In this document: piece by piece, positions 1 to 7,208 of the stretch | How the letters are laid out: every line of letters begins with the position of its first letter | Numbering within the stretch: position 1 is the stretch's first letter | Assembly (NCBI GenBank): GCA_017472145.1 | Contig: JAFUQX010000029.1 | Coordinates: 1 to 49,195 of the forward strand | Direction: 5' to 3' | Length of the DNA stretch: 49,195 nt | Origin: Ruminococcus sp. | Lineage (GTDB): Bacteria > Bacillota > Clostridia > Oscillospirales > Ruminococcaceae | Program-made: the position numbers and the translations under genes | The notes under the pieces: generated by a model | Seen by the model: only the letters and a program-made list of their open reading frames with translations | The model's database searches: none | What the model was told of the DNA's origin: nothing

Positions 1-980
1 ACATAGGAGCGGATCTGCGCACCCCATGCGATTTCCTTCTGCACACCCTTGATGTCCGCGATTTTATCCAGATGCTCTCTCTCCTTGATCTCTACCAGCT
101 TGGCCCGGAGCAGCTTCATGGCATAGTCCTTGTTCTGGAACTGGCTGCGCTGTGTCTGGCAGGAGACAACGATACCGGTGGGCAGGTGGGTCAGACGTAC
201 AGCAGAGCTGGTCTTGTTGATGTGCTGACCGCCTGCGCCGCTTGCGCGGAATACGTCCATCTTTACATCCTCCGGACGGATGTCTACTTCCATATTGTCA
301 TCGATTTCCGGCATGACCTCCAGCGCAGAGAAGGAGGTGTGACGGCGGCCGGAGGAGTCGAAGGGAGACACACGTACCAGACGATGTACGCCGGATTCCG
401 ACTTCAGGAAGCCGTAGGCATTCTCGCCCTCAATGAGGATGGATGCACTCTTGAGGCCGGCTTCGTCCCCGTCCAGATAGTCCAGGGTGGTCACCTTGAA
501 GTTGTGACGCTCTGCCCAGCGATTGTACATACGATAGAGCATCTCGGCCCAGTCCTGTGCCTCTGTACCGCCTGCGCCGGCGTGGAAGGTCAGAATGGCA
601 TTGGAGCGGTCGTATTCGCCTGTCAGCAGGGAGGAAAGTCTCATCTCCTCCAGACGCTTCATGAAATCTTCTGTTTCGGCATTGATTTCCGGATTGCTCT
701 CCGTTTCGCCTTCTTCAATAGACAGCTCGATGAAGGTGATTAGATCCTCCAGGCTGTCATTCATCTTGTTGTACTGAGCGATCTTATTTTCCAGAGCCTT
801 GGACTCCTGGAGCACCTTCTGGGAGTTGTCCAGATCGTCCCAGAAGCCTTCGGCTGCGATCTGCTCCTGAAGGTCGGCGTGGCGTGCCTTGGCAGCGTCG
901 ATGCCCAGTACGTCATATAATTCCTTCATATCTGCACGATGGTCACACATCGTGACACGCAGTTCATCTAATAATACCAT
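1..980 (-). CDS. prfB: Peptide chain release factor 2 (3' end cut by window)
   Basis: Class I release factor that reads UGA/UAA stop codons in the ribosomal A site and triggers peptide release. The visible 326 residues carry the stop-codon recognition region with the SPF tripeptide (RVSPFDSSGRRHTSF) and the catalytic GGQ loop (SGAGGQHINKT). About 40 C-terminal residues lie beyond the window edge. The ATG is preceded by AGAAAGGAAA and a strong promoter at 1037-1065. The reading frame is continuous from the start, so the programmed +1 frameshift with an early UGA, known in many prfB genes including E. coli and B. subtilis, is absent. The region aligning with the usual shift site reads DVLGID with no stop. 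Assignment is firm. Confidence 0.96.
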   Translation of the reverse strand, partial: MVLLDELRVTMCDHRADMKELYDVLGIDAAKARHADLQEQIAAEGFWDDLDNSQKVLQESKALENKIAQYNKMNDSLEDLITFIELSIEEGETESNPEINAETEDFMKRLEEMRLSSLLTGEYDRSNAILTFHAGAGGTEAQDWAEMLYRMYNRWAERHNFKVTTLDYLDGDEAGLKSASILIEGENAYGFLKSESGVHRLVRVSPFDSSGRRHTSFSALEVMPEIDDNMEVDIRPEDVKMDVFRASGAGGQHINKTSSAVRLTHLPTGIVVSCQTQRSQFQNKDYAMKLLRAKLVEIKEREHLDKIADIKGVQKEIAWGAQIRSY

Positions 981-1036
981 AGAGAATTTCCTTTCTGCGG
1001 AATGCTTTCCTATTATGCACAAAATACCATAATACA

Positions 1037-1065
1037 ATTATACTACAAATTCCGCTCCAGTGCAA
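1037..1065 (-). promoter_or_regulatory. Sigma-A promoter of prfB
   Basis: On the minus strand, -35 TTGCAC, a 17-bp spacer and a perfect -10 TATAAT lie about 57 bp upstream of the prfB start. Confidence 0.8.
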
Positions 1066-1277
1066 ATGGTTTTTTGAAATTTGTGGAAGTTGCTGACAGG
1101 AGAGAATTGCGCTGCCGGGATTTTGTGGGAAATGCGGCTGTCGGGCTGCTTGTTCTGTGAGAATATGCTGGTGTACAGGAAGAAGATGCGAGCCTGTATT
1201 GTGAATGTCCACAAAAATAGAATGTATATGTTTGTGCAAAACGGCGAAAAAATTTTTTTCAGAAAAAACTGTAACGT

Positions 1278-1305
1278 TTGGGGTGCTTTCTTGATTATAT
1301 ATAAT
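1278..1305 (+). promoter_or_regulatory. Weak candidate promoter for the 1437 dockerin gene
   Basis: A perfect -10 TATAAT (1300-1305) sits 16 bp after a poor -35 (TTGGGG). The gene-free stretch 981-1436 holds this, the prfB promoter, and an untranslated leader of about 130 nt in which I recognise no riboswitch. Confidence 0.4.
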
Positions 1306-1436
1306 AGAAGAGTTTGAGAAAGGCTTTTCGCAGCTCCCTGGTATCACATCAGGAAAAAGTTGTGCTTCACTGGTGTATGTAAAGGGAAGGATGTATGCTG
1401 AATTTTCAGTAAGAATTGAAAGGAGTTCATGTTGTA

Positions 1437-2288
1437 ATGAAAAAAACGAAGAAGTTTATGGCTGGTCTCCTTGCGCTGACGATTGCAGCGTCCAATGTGG
1501 GCATGGTTTCAGCAGATGCATATGGCATTGTTGGTGCACCGAATTCGGCGTTTGAATACAATCTGTATGCCAATGTTTTGTCTGATACCCGGATTCAGGT
1601 TGTGTTCGAGGTTGTCAATAATCCGGGCCTCACTGAGATGGGAGTCACTCTTCAGTATGGTGAAAACTGTACTTATACAAATATGGAGCGAACAAGTTTC
1701 ACATACATACCCAGTCCTATCTCCATTAATACGGAAAATCGAACGGTTTTCACCGGGGTTGGTTCAACAAACACACAGCAGGATAATACGGATCTGTTTC
1801 AGTTCCGTTACTACTTTGATGTAGAAAGTGTGGGCGAAACTACATACGAATTTAAAATCGCAATCTCGCAGTATGCTTCTTTAACGGAGGAAATTAATTT
1901 TTCCCGAATTCAAAACTGCGATGATTTGTATGAAACAGTGGAGGGCTATCCGTATATTTTAGGTGATATGAATGATAGCAAAGGGATCGAGATAGCCGAT
2001 GCTACCTTGGTTATGGATGCGGTAAGTGCAAGCCAGGGAACGAATTTGAGTGTTGATACCATGAATTGGTACTTGGAAAATGAAATAGAGACGCCCATCA
2101 AATGGAGGGAAAAGTTTGCCGATCTGATTTGTGCCGAAGTTGCTGATGCAAATGGTGATACATTCATCACCAAGGAGGATGCAAATGATATTCTTCAGGC
2201 CTACTCGAATTATGGTGCCTCCCTTCCGATGGATGAGATTGCCCCATATGTTGGAGAAAAGTACATTAAGACAGTTACTGTTGAGTAA
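1437..2288 (+). CDS. Secreted protein with cohesin-like domain and C-terminal dockerin
   Basis: 283 residues. The start is ATG 1437, placed after AAAGGAG (1419-1425). An in-frame TTG at 1416 overlaps that ribosome site and is unlikely. A signal peptide (MKKTKKFMAGLLALTIAAS, cut near VSA) is followed by a beta-rich domain (about residues 30-160). Its VVNNPGLTEMGVTLQY and LFQFRYYFDV segments resemble the first strands and the late core strand of cohesins. The C-terminus carries two dockerin-type loops, GDMNDSKGIEIADATLVMD and ADANGDTFITKEDANDILQAY, separated by a longer than usual insert. The layout recalls small adaptor scaffoldins such as ScaC of R. flavefaciens. The dockerin is confident; the cohesin assignment is inference. 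It is probably co-transcribed with the polydockerin gene 54 bp downstream. Confidence 0.8.
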   Translation: MKKTKKFMAGLLALTIAASNVGMVSADAYGIVGAPNSAFEYNLYANVLSDTRIQVVFEVVNNPGLTEMGVTLQYGENCTYTNMERTSFTYIPSPISINTENRTVFTGVGSTNTQQDNTDLFQFRYYFDVESVGETTYEFKIAISQYASLTEEINFSRIQNCDDLYETVEGYPYILGDMNDSKGIEIADATLVMDAVSASQGTNLSVDTMNWYLENEIETPIKWREKFADLICAEVADANGDTFITKEDANDILQAYSNYGASLPMDEIAPYVGEKYIKTVTVE

Positions 2289-2342
2289 GCGCAGCAAAAT
2301 GCGTAAACATAAACACCTTATAACACTAAAGGAGGAATTTTT

Positions 2343-3299
2343 ATGAAAAAAACAATGGCTTTTCTGACTGCACTGGTGATGACTGCACTTTCGATGCCAC
2401 TGTCATCCGTTTCCGCCGTTTCGGCCTATGCGCAGGGTGATGTGGATATGGACGGACTGATTACCGGACGGGATGCCGCCATGGTATCCATGTATGCAGA
2501 CGGAATGCTTACACTGACTGAGGAGCAGCAGGCGCTTGCAGATGTCAACGCAGACGGAACAGCGGATGATTCAGATGCCGCCTTGATTTATGAGAATCAG
2601 GAATATCCACTTGGTGATACAGATCTGGATGGATACATCGAAATTGCGGGCGGAACGATGGCAGTTGCGATTTACGAAGGTCGTGAAACTGCTGGCGAAT
2701 ACAGCCATCTGGCGGATGTGAACTGCGACGGTGTGATCGACCTGAAGGATGTGTCTGTAATTCTGAATCTGTACTCCCTGAACGGCAATGGTCTTCCCCA
2801 TTTTACAGATGGTAAGTATTATTACACAGGCACACTGGAGGGTATCTATCTGAACGGCAAGTTCCCGTTCGGCAACGGCGACAGTTATATGACGGAATAC
2901 CCGCTGGCCATCCGTGACCTGGACGGGGATCTGTATATTACCGGCCGGGATACACAGCTGCTTGAAAAATATGTGAATGGTGAAGGTGATCTGACAGAGA
3001 CACAGCGTAAGGATGCAGATGTGAATCAGGACGGCACGATCGATGCAGAGGATGTGGATACCCTTCACAGATACGAATATTTTGAGCTTGCGGATGCAAA
3101 TATGGACGGTACGGTTTCCGTATCGGATGCAACCTATGCACTTGAGTCCTATGCTCAGAGGGGAGCTGGTCTGGTCAGAGCGGCTGTACAGGATGCAGAC
3201 ACTCTGAGAGCCGATGTCAACTGTGACGGCGTTGTAGATCTTTCGGATGCAACGCAGATTCTGACAGCCTATGCCAGAAGAGGCGCTGGTCTGGAATAA
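2343..3299 (+). CDS. Secreted polydockerin protein (eight calcium-loop segments)
   Basis: 318 residues with a signal peptide (cut near AYA, residue 29) and then almost nothing but dockerin repeats. Eight DxDxDG-type segments are visible: GDVDMDGLITGRDA, ADVNADGTADDSDA, GDTDLDGYIEIAGGT, ADVNCDGVIDLKDV, RDLDGDLYITGRDT, ADVNQDGTIDAEDV, ADANMDGTVSVSDA and ADVNCDGVVDLSDA. They make four dockerin-like modules, and the ITGRD segments (1 and 5) suggest an internal duplication of a two-module unit. No catalytic domain, cohesin or sortase motif is seen. The start has an ideal AAAGGAGG site. A paralogue of the same size and layout lies at 7209-8183, and the two share the stretch GGAGGAATTTTTATGAAAAA at the start. 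Dockerins bind cohesins in known cellulosomes; the partner here is unknown. Confidence 0.88.
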   Translation: MKKTMAFLTALVMTALSMPLSSVSAVSAYAQGDVDMDGLITGRDAAMVSMYADGMLTLTEEQQALADVNADGTADDSDAALIYENQEYPLGDTDLDGYIEIAGGTMAVAIYEGRETAGEYSHLADVNCDGVIDLKDVSVILNLYSLNGNGLPHFTDGKYYYTGTLEGIYLNGKFPFGNGDSYMTEYPLAIRDLDGDLYITGRDTQLLEKYVNGEGDLTETQRKDADVNQDGTIDAEDVDTLHRYEYFELADANMDGTVSVSDATYALESYAQRGAGLVRAAVQDADTLRADVNCDGVVDLSDATQILTAYARRGAGLE

Positions 3300-3314
3300 G
3301 AAAATGATAACAAC

Positions 3315-3348
3315 AAGAGCCTGTGGCCTGCGCCGCAGGCTCTTTCTG
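3315..3348 (+). terminator. Rho-independent terminator after the polydockerin gene
   Basis: Perfect 9-bp stem AAGAGCCTG/CAGGCTCTT (3315-3323 with 3336-3344) and a short T run. Confidence 0.7.
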
Positions 3349-3377
3349 CGTGCGAAGAAAGGTTTTTGATGAAACAG

Positions 3378-3406
3378 TTGAAATCAGGCAGAATTTGTGG
3401 TATAAT
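3378..3406 (+). promoter_or_regulatory. Sigma-A promoter of the RING-like gene
   Basis: -35 TTGAAA, 17-bp spacer, -10 TATAAT with a TGn extension, 34 bp before the ATG. Confidence 0.8.
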
Positions 3407-3439
3407 ATCATAATAAGCGAATCGAAAGGAAAATGCATT

Positions 3440-4477
3440 ATGGCTGATTATAAAAACTGTACCTGCATTGCGTGCAGAAATGAATTTGAACCGGATGATG
3501 ACATTGTAGTCTGCCCAGACTGCGGCACACCCTATCACCGGGATTGCTGGAATGCCCACGGGCACTGTATCAACACGGAGCTTCACGAGACAGGGAAGGC
3601 CTGGGTGCGCCCCATACCCGGACCGGAGGAAAGCAAGGCTTCGTCCGGCTCTTCGCTTGTGCCCTGCCCGAATTGCGGAAGCAAAAATGACCAAAGCAAC
3701 CTTTTCTGTACACGCTGCGGAAGCTCCATGCGCCGGGGCGAGGAGGGACATGCTCCCTTCGGCGGCTTTTCCGGTATGTTCCAGAGCGGTGAGGACGGCG
3801 GAGACGGTGCAGATTGGAGAGAGCATATTCCCGGTATGGGAACGGCTCGTCCGGATTGTCCGCCCGATGAGGAGCTGGAAGAGGGCGTGCGCATGCAGGA
3901 TGCGGTGGATTTTGTGGGCAAGAATCCCCTCTATCATATTCCCCGTTTCCGCTTTTTCCGTGATCAGAAGAAAAAACTCGCCCCGAATTTTGTCTGCCTG
4001 CTGTTTCCGGAGTTTTACTATGCCTACCGGAAGATGTGGCCTATGGCGATACTCACACTTCTTGTTACATTCCTGCTGAGCATTCCGGGGGTTCTGCTGT
4101 CCCTGTCCTATCAGTCGGACTTGCTCCTTGCTATGATGCAGCCGGAAAACGGTGTGGCCATCACCTTCTATGGCATGGATGCGGCGGCGATCACAGCCTT
4201 TGCGGAATTCGTGGAGACGCATTATAATGCGATCAGCTGGGCCGATTCCATTTGCAGCTATGTCACCCTGGTGATGCATATTCTGACCTTTCTGTTCAGC
4301 AATTACCTGTACTACCGCTACAGCCTGAAACGGATCAAGGCGGTACGGGCCAGCCAGAAAAGCCTTATGGACGTTCAGTCCCGGATCCGTATGGCCGGCG
4401 GGGCTCACTTCGGCTATGTGATACTGGCCTTTGCAGCGGAGATGGTGCTGACGATGCTGCTGATCCTGCTGTTGTAA
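3440..4477 (+). CDS. Membrane protein with prokaryotic RING-like and zinc-ribbon domains
   Basis: 345 residues, starting at ATG 3440 behind AAAGGAAA and a good promoter. Residues 6-40 hold a treble-clef pattern, CTCIACRNEF...VCPDCGTPYHRDCW, typical of the prokaryotic RING family 1 group. A zinc ribbon follows near residue 75 (CPNCGSKNDQSNLFCTRCGSSM). A Gly/Asp-rich linker leads to a C-terminal part with hydrophobic helices around residues 195-230, 270-300 and 325-345. The zinc domains are therefore probably cytoplasmic on a membrane anchor. It stands alone between two terminators. The biochemical role is unknown, and no ubiquitin-like partner is visible nearby. Confidence 0.75.
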   Translation: MADYKNCTCIACRNEFEPDDDIVVCPDCGTPYHRDCWNAHGHCINTELHETGKAWVRPIPGPEESKASSGSSLVPCPNCGSKNDQSNLFCTRCGSSMRRGEEGHAPFGGFSGMFQSGEDGGDGADWREHIPGMGTARPDCPPDEELEEGVRMQDAVDFVGKNPLYHIPRFRFFRDQKKKLAPNFVCLLFPEFYYAYRKMWPMAILTLLVTFLLSIPGVLLSLSYQSDLLLAMMQPENGVAITFYGMDAAAITAFAEFVETHYNAISWADSICSYVTLVMHILTFLFSNYLYYRYSLKRIKAVRASQKSLMDVQSRIRMAGGAHFGYVILAFAAEMVLTMLLILLL

Positions 4478-4502
4478 ATTCTGTTTTGCGATATATGAGA
4501 AG

Positions 4503-4531
4503 ATCCCGGCCTGAAAAAGCCGGGATTTTTG
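4503..4531 (+). terminator. Terminator after the RING-like gene
   Basis: ATCCCGGC (4503-4510) pairs with GCCGGGAT (4519-4526), followed by TTTTTG. Confidence 0.85.
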
Positions 4532-4566
4532 TATAAATTGCAGCGCAAAAAGATGGGAAAAAGGGC

Positions 4567-4595
4567 TTGACAAATCGGGACAGGCATGGTAAAAT
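4567..4595 (+). promoter_or_regulatory. Promoter of the rpsF-ssb-rpsR operon
   Basis: Consensus -35 TTGACA, 17-bp spacer, -10 TAAAAT, about 60 bp before rpsF. Confidence 0.88.
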
Positions 4596-4655
4596 AGATA
4601 TGTTATCCTTGTTTGTACATCTGTGCAGACGAAATCCAAAAGGAGGTGTATTGAA

Positions 4656-4949
4656 ATGGCAAAGAAGACTGAAAAGTACGAGCTGATGGCTGTATACAGC
4701 CTGGCAAACGGTGAGGATGCTGTAAAGGAACTGGTTGAGAAGTTCAAGAACAAGATCGAGTCCGCAGCTACACTGGAGAACATTGATGAGTGGGGCAAGC
4801 GCAAGCTGGCATACCCGATCAATGACGAGCCGGATGGCTACTATGCACTGTACACATTCACATCTGCACCGGATTTCCCGGCTGAGCTGGAGCGTGTACT
4901 GAACATCACAGACGGCGTACTGCGGTTCCTGGTAACCGTTGCCGCATAA
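4656..4949 (+). CDS. rpsF: 30S ribosomal protein S6
   Basis: 97 residues; binds 16S rRNA with S18 on the platform of the small subunit. Recognised from MAKKTEKYELMAVYSLANG, the WGKRKLAYPINDEPDGYYALYTF core and the family length. The ATG at 4656 follows a near-perfect AAAAGGAGGTG site. An in-frame upstream extension to 4623 lies ahead of that site and is not used. It is first in the classical rpsF-ssb-rpsR operon, and no terminator separates the three genes. Confidence 0.97.
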   Translation: MAKKTEKYELMAVYSLANGEDAVKELVEKFKNKIESAATLENIDEWGKRKLAYPINDEPDGYYALYTFTSAPDFPAELERVLNITDGVLRFLVTVAA

Positions 4950-4987
4950 GTTAAACAGAAATTTACAGAAAGGAACTGGATTGCTGA

Positions 4988-5509
4988 ATGAACAAGGTTA
5001 TTTTGATGGGACGTTTGTGTGCGGATCCTGAATTCCGTCAGACACAGAGCGGTGTTGCATCCTGTAGAATCCGTGTTGCTGTAAACCGCCCGTTTGCAAA
5101 TAAGCAGACCGGTGAGCGTGAAGCAGATTTTATCAATGTCACCTGCTGGAGACAGACGGCTGAATTTGTAAACCGTTATTTCCGCAAGGGCAACATGATT
5201 GCAGTGGAAGGCAGTCTGCGCAACAATGACTGGACAGACCAGAATGGTGTAAAGCACTATACAATGGATGTTCAGGCTGATAATGTACATTTCTGTGAGA
5301 GCAGAAATTCAAATCAGAATAACAACGGCGGATATGCACCGAGTACTGGCGGCTATCAGGCCAATTATCAGCAGCCGTCCTATGCACAGCCGGCCGCTCC
5401 GGCTCCGGCTCCTGCACCTCAGCAGGCCGCCGCACCGCAGCAGTCTGTACAGCTGGGTGACCTGGGCGATTTCGAGGAGATCCTCAGCGACGGCGAAGTT
5501 CCGTTCTAA
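4988..5509 (+). CDS. ssb: Single-stranded DNA-binding protein
   Basis: 173 residues. An N-terminal OB fold (about 1-105) begins MNKVILMGRLCADPEFR and includes FINVTCWRQTAEFVNRYFRKG. A low-complexity Asn/Gln/Tyr and Ala/Pro linker follows. The C-terminus, DGEVPF, matches the acidic-hydrophobic tip through which SSB recruits replication and repair proteins. AAAGGAAC lies 13 bp before the ATG. The gene sits between rpsF and rpsR as in most Firmicutes. Confidence 0.97.
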   Translation: MNKVILMGRLCADPEFRQTQSGVASCRIRVAVNRPFANKQTGEREADFINVTCWRQTAEFVNRYFRKGNMIAVEGSLRNNDWTDQNGVKHYTMDVQADNVHFCESRNSNQNNNGGYAPSTGGYQANYQQPSYAQPAAPAPAPAPQQAAAPQQSVQLGDLGDFEEILSDGEVPF

Positions 5510-5549
5510 ACTCAATAATGCAAATGGGCAGATAGGAGGATATTGAATC

Positions 5550-5786
5550 ATGGAAAGAGCACCGAGAAACAATAAGCGTTCTCGCAAGAAGGTTTGCATG
5601 TTCTGTGCAGACCGTGCAGAGAGAATCGATTACAAGGATATTGCAAAGCTGAAGAAGTGCATGACTGAACGTGCAAAGATTCTGCCGAGAAGAGTAACCA
5701 GCACCTGCGCTTATCACCAGCGTGAGCTGACTTCTGCAATCAAGAGAGCTCGTCACGTAGCACTGCTGCCGTACGTTGCTGACTAA
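5550..5786 (+). CDS. rpsR: 30S ribosomal protein S18
   Basis: 78 residues, with the family core [23 protein letters not shown] and the C-terminal [10 protein letters not shown]. The Cys pair VCMFCADR together with TCAYHQREL suggests a zinc-binding form of S18. It pairs with S6 on the 30S platform. The ATG at 5550 follows AGGAGG with 8-nt spacing. Last gene of the operon. Confidence 0.97.
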   Translation: MERAPRNNKRSRKKVCMFCADRAERIDYKDIAKLKKCMTERAKILPRRVTSTCAYHQRELTSAIKRARHVALLPYVAD

Positions 5787-5806
5787 TTGCTGCAAGAGAA
5801 TAACAA

Positions 5807-5836
5807 AAAAGGGATGTCCGGATGGGCATCCCTTTT
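5807..5836. terminator. Bidirectional terminator between rpsR and the lipoprotein gene
   Basis: AAAAGGGATG (5807-5816) and CATCCCTTTT (5827-5836) form a 10-bp stem with A and T flanks that works in both directions for the two converging genes. Confidence 0.85.
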
Positions 5837-5850
5837 CTGCGTTTATGGTT

Positions 5851-6495
5851 TTATTTATTATCGATCTCTTCCACGGTGCAGCCGCTGAACAGGGAAAAGC
5901 CTGTAATGAAGGCTTCGACATCCTCAGCAGATTCACAGGTCATATTCTGATCCAGCAGAAAGCAGCCTGTGGCCTGTACCACATCGGGATCGGATTCGGT
6001 AAGGATCACTGCAATGGGATAGCCCTTTTCGTAGGTGTAGATGTAGATGGTATCCTCCTTCAGATCGTCGCAGCTGAAGCTGCTGCTGGCGGAATAGACA
6101 GAACATGCTGCAATCATGGCAGTGCCGGCATTCTGATTCATCCGGACGGTCGCCGTGGCCAGCGTCTTCTTGCTGACATTTTTCTGAAGTCCCTCGGAGA
6201 AGCTGTCCGGATCGATTCCCATAGCCTCATAGGTCGGGGTCAGCAGATTTTCCGGAAGATTCACCTTAAAGGTACGTACCGGGCTGCTGTAGTCACCAGC
6301 GCCGATGCGGCCTGCGGCTTCTGTGATGGCATCGGTGGTGCTCATCATAGCGGTATAGTCCTCGCTTTGCACCATTTCCTCCATGATCTGTGTGATCTCG
6401 TAACCGCATTCCCATACTGTATTGCCTTCCTTCTGACATCCGCAGAGCGTCAGCGTGGAAGCAGCCAGCATAAATGCGAAAATTTTCTTCTTCAT
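5851..6495 (-). CDS. Putative lipoprotein of unknown function
   Basis: 214 residues beginning MKKKIFAFMLAASTLTLCGC. The LCGC lipobox predicts a lipid-anchored extracytoplasmic protein, processed before the Cys at about residue 20. The rest is acidic and soluble-looking (for example DPDSFSEGLQKNVSKKTLATATVRM). I recognise no domain. GGAGG precedes the ATG by 8 bp, and a promoter lies at 6532-6560. The segment CDDLKEDTIYIYTYEKGYPIAVIL resembles beta-strands of small periplasmic-type sensor or DUF4358-like lipoproteins, but this is only an impression. Confidence 0.82.
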   Translation of the reverse strand: MKKKIFAFMLAASTLTLCGCQKEGNTVWECGYEITQIMEEMVQSEDYTAMMSTTDAITEAAGRIGAGDYSSPVRTFKVNLPENLLTPTYEAMGIDPDSFSEGLQKNVSKKTLATATVRMNQNAGTAMIAACSVYSASSSFSCDDLKEDTIYIYTYEKGYPIAVILTESDPDVVQATGCFLLDQNMTCESAEDVEAFITGFSLFSGCTVEEIDNK

Positions 6496-6531
6496 ACAAA
6501 GCCTCCATAAGTATTGATACTATTATTATAT

Positions 6532-6560
6532 ATTATAGCATAACCGGCTGGAGAAATCAA
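6532..6560 (-). promoter_or_regulatory. Promoter of the lipoprotein gene
   Basis: -35 TTGATT, 17-bp spacer, -10 TATAAT on the minus strand. An AGTATTGATACT palindrome lies in the short leader. Confidence 0.72.
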
Positions 6561-6583
6561 CCACTTGATGCGATATTCCGCAT

Positions 6584-6958
6584 TCACTCCAGCACCAGCC
6601 GCAGAAACAGCTCCAGCTCATCTGATTCATAGTGAAACGGGCTGAGGTAATTGGCAGCCCTCCAGAGCTGTTTTTCCTTGGATTCATTTCTGAAGCAGTC
6701 ATCCTTCCGGGCGAGGGCCAGAGCACGATTCCACCAATGGGAATCCACCTCTCCGGTGCGCCATTCGGCCCAACCCTCATAGGGCCGCTCCTTTTCCAGG
6801 AAATCCACGAGCTTCAGGGCAAAATCGGCGACGAAGGGGCTTCCGGCGATACAGTTGTTTTCCGGAGCTTCTGCAAATTTTGCCTCCAGGATGGTTCTGT
6901 GAATGGCCAGGGACTCATAATAGTTGTCGATGAGAACAGGCGGATTGGATGATTTCAT
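6584..6958 (-). CDS. Small protein of unknown function
   Basis: 124 residues, starting at ATG 6958 behind GGGAGG. An upstream in-frame ATG lies in the promoter and is rejected. The protein is rich in Glu, Trp and Phe, with segments such as RPYEGWAEWRTGEVDSHWWNRAL. There is no signal peptide or membrane segment, so it is probably cytosolic. I do not recognise a family. It is monocistronic, with its own promoter at 6996-7024. Confidence 0.7.
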   Translation of the reverse strand: MKSSNPPVLIDNYYESLAIHRTILEAKFAEAPENNCIAGSPFVADFALKLVDFLEKERPYEGWAEWRTGEVDSHWWNRALALARKDDCFRNESKEKQLWRAANYLSPFHYESDELELFLRLVLE

Positions 6959-6995
6959 AAATACCTCCCGGAAATAAAATAATAGATGATGATTT

Positions 6996-7024
6996 ATTAT
7001 AGCATATCTGAATGTGCATTGCAA
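6996..7024 (-). promoter_or_regulatory. Promoter of the 6584-6958 gene
   Basis: -35 TTGCAA, 17-bp spacer, -10 TATAAT on the minus strand, 37 bp before the ATG. Confidence 0.75.
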
Positions 7025-7084
7025 GATGGATTGAATTGGTCAAAGTGCTATAAAAAATATATCTGATTTTGTACAGACTGACAC

Positions 7085-7113
7085 TTGAAAGATTTTCATA
7101 TTTATTGTATAAT
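7085..7113 (+). promoter_or_regulatory. Promoter of the second polydockerin gene
   Basis: -35 TTGAAA, 17-bp spacer, perfect -10 TATAAT, giving a leader of about 90 nt. Confidence 0.8.
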
Positions 7114-7208
7114 TTATATAAGGAAGGAAATTGAACGGGGGTGTAAAATCTGTGTGAATAAAATGCAGATTCAATCTCCGTGCGGTGCTTTTTGAAGGAG
7201 GAATTTTT

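Noticed and set aside
1306-1436. Riboswitch in the leader of the first dockerin gene
   Set aside because: No conserved riboswitch core recognised and no terminator or sequestering stem before the start.
3269-4822. Long minus-strand open frame opposite the RING-like gene (517 codons)
   Set aside because: It is antisense to a gene with clear zinc motifs, promoter and terminator; its composition is that of a mirror frame, rich in Arg, His and Ser.
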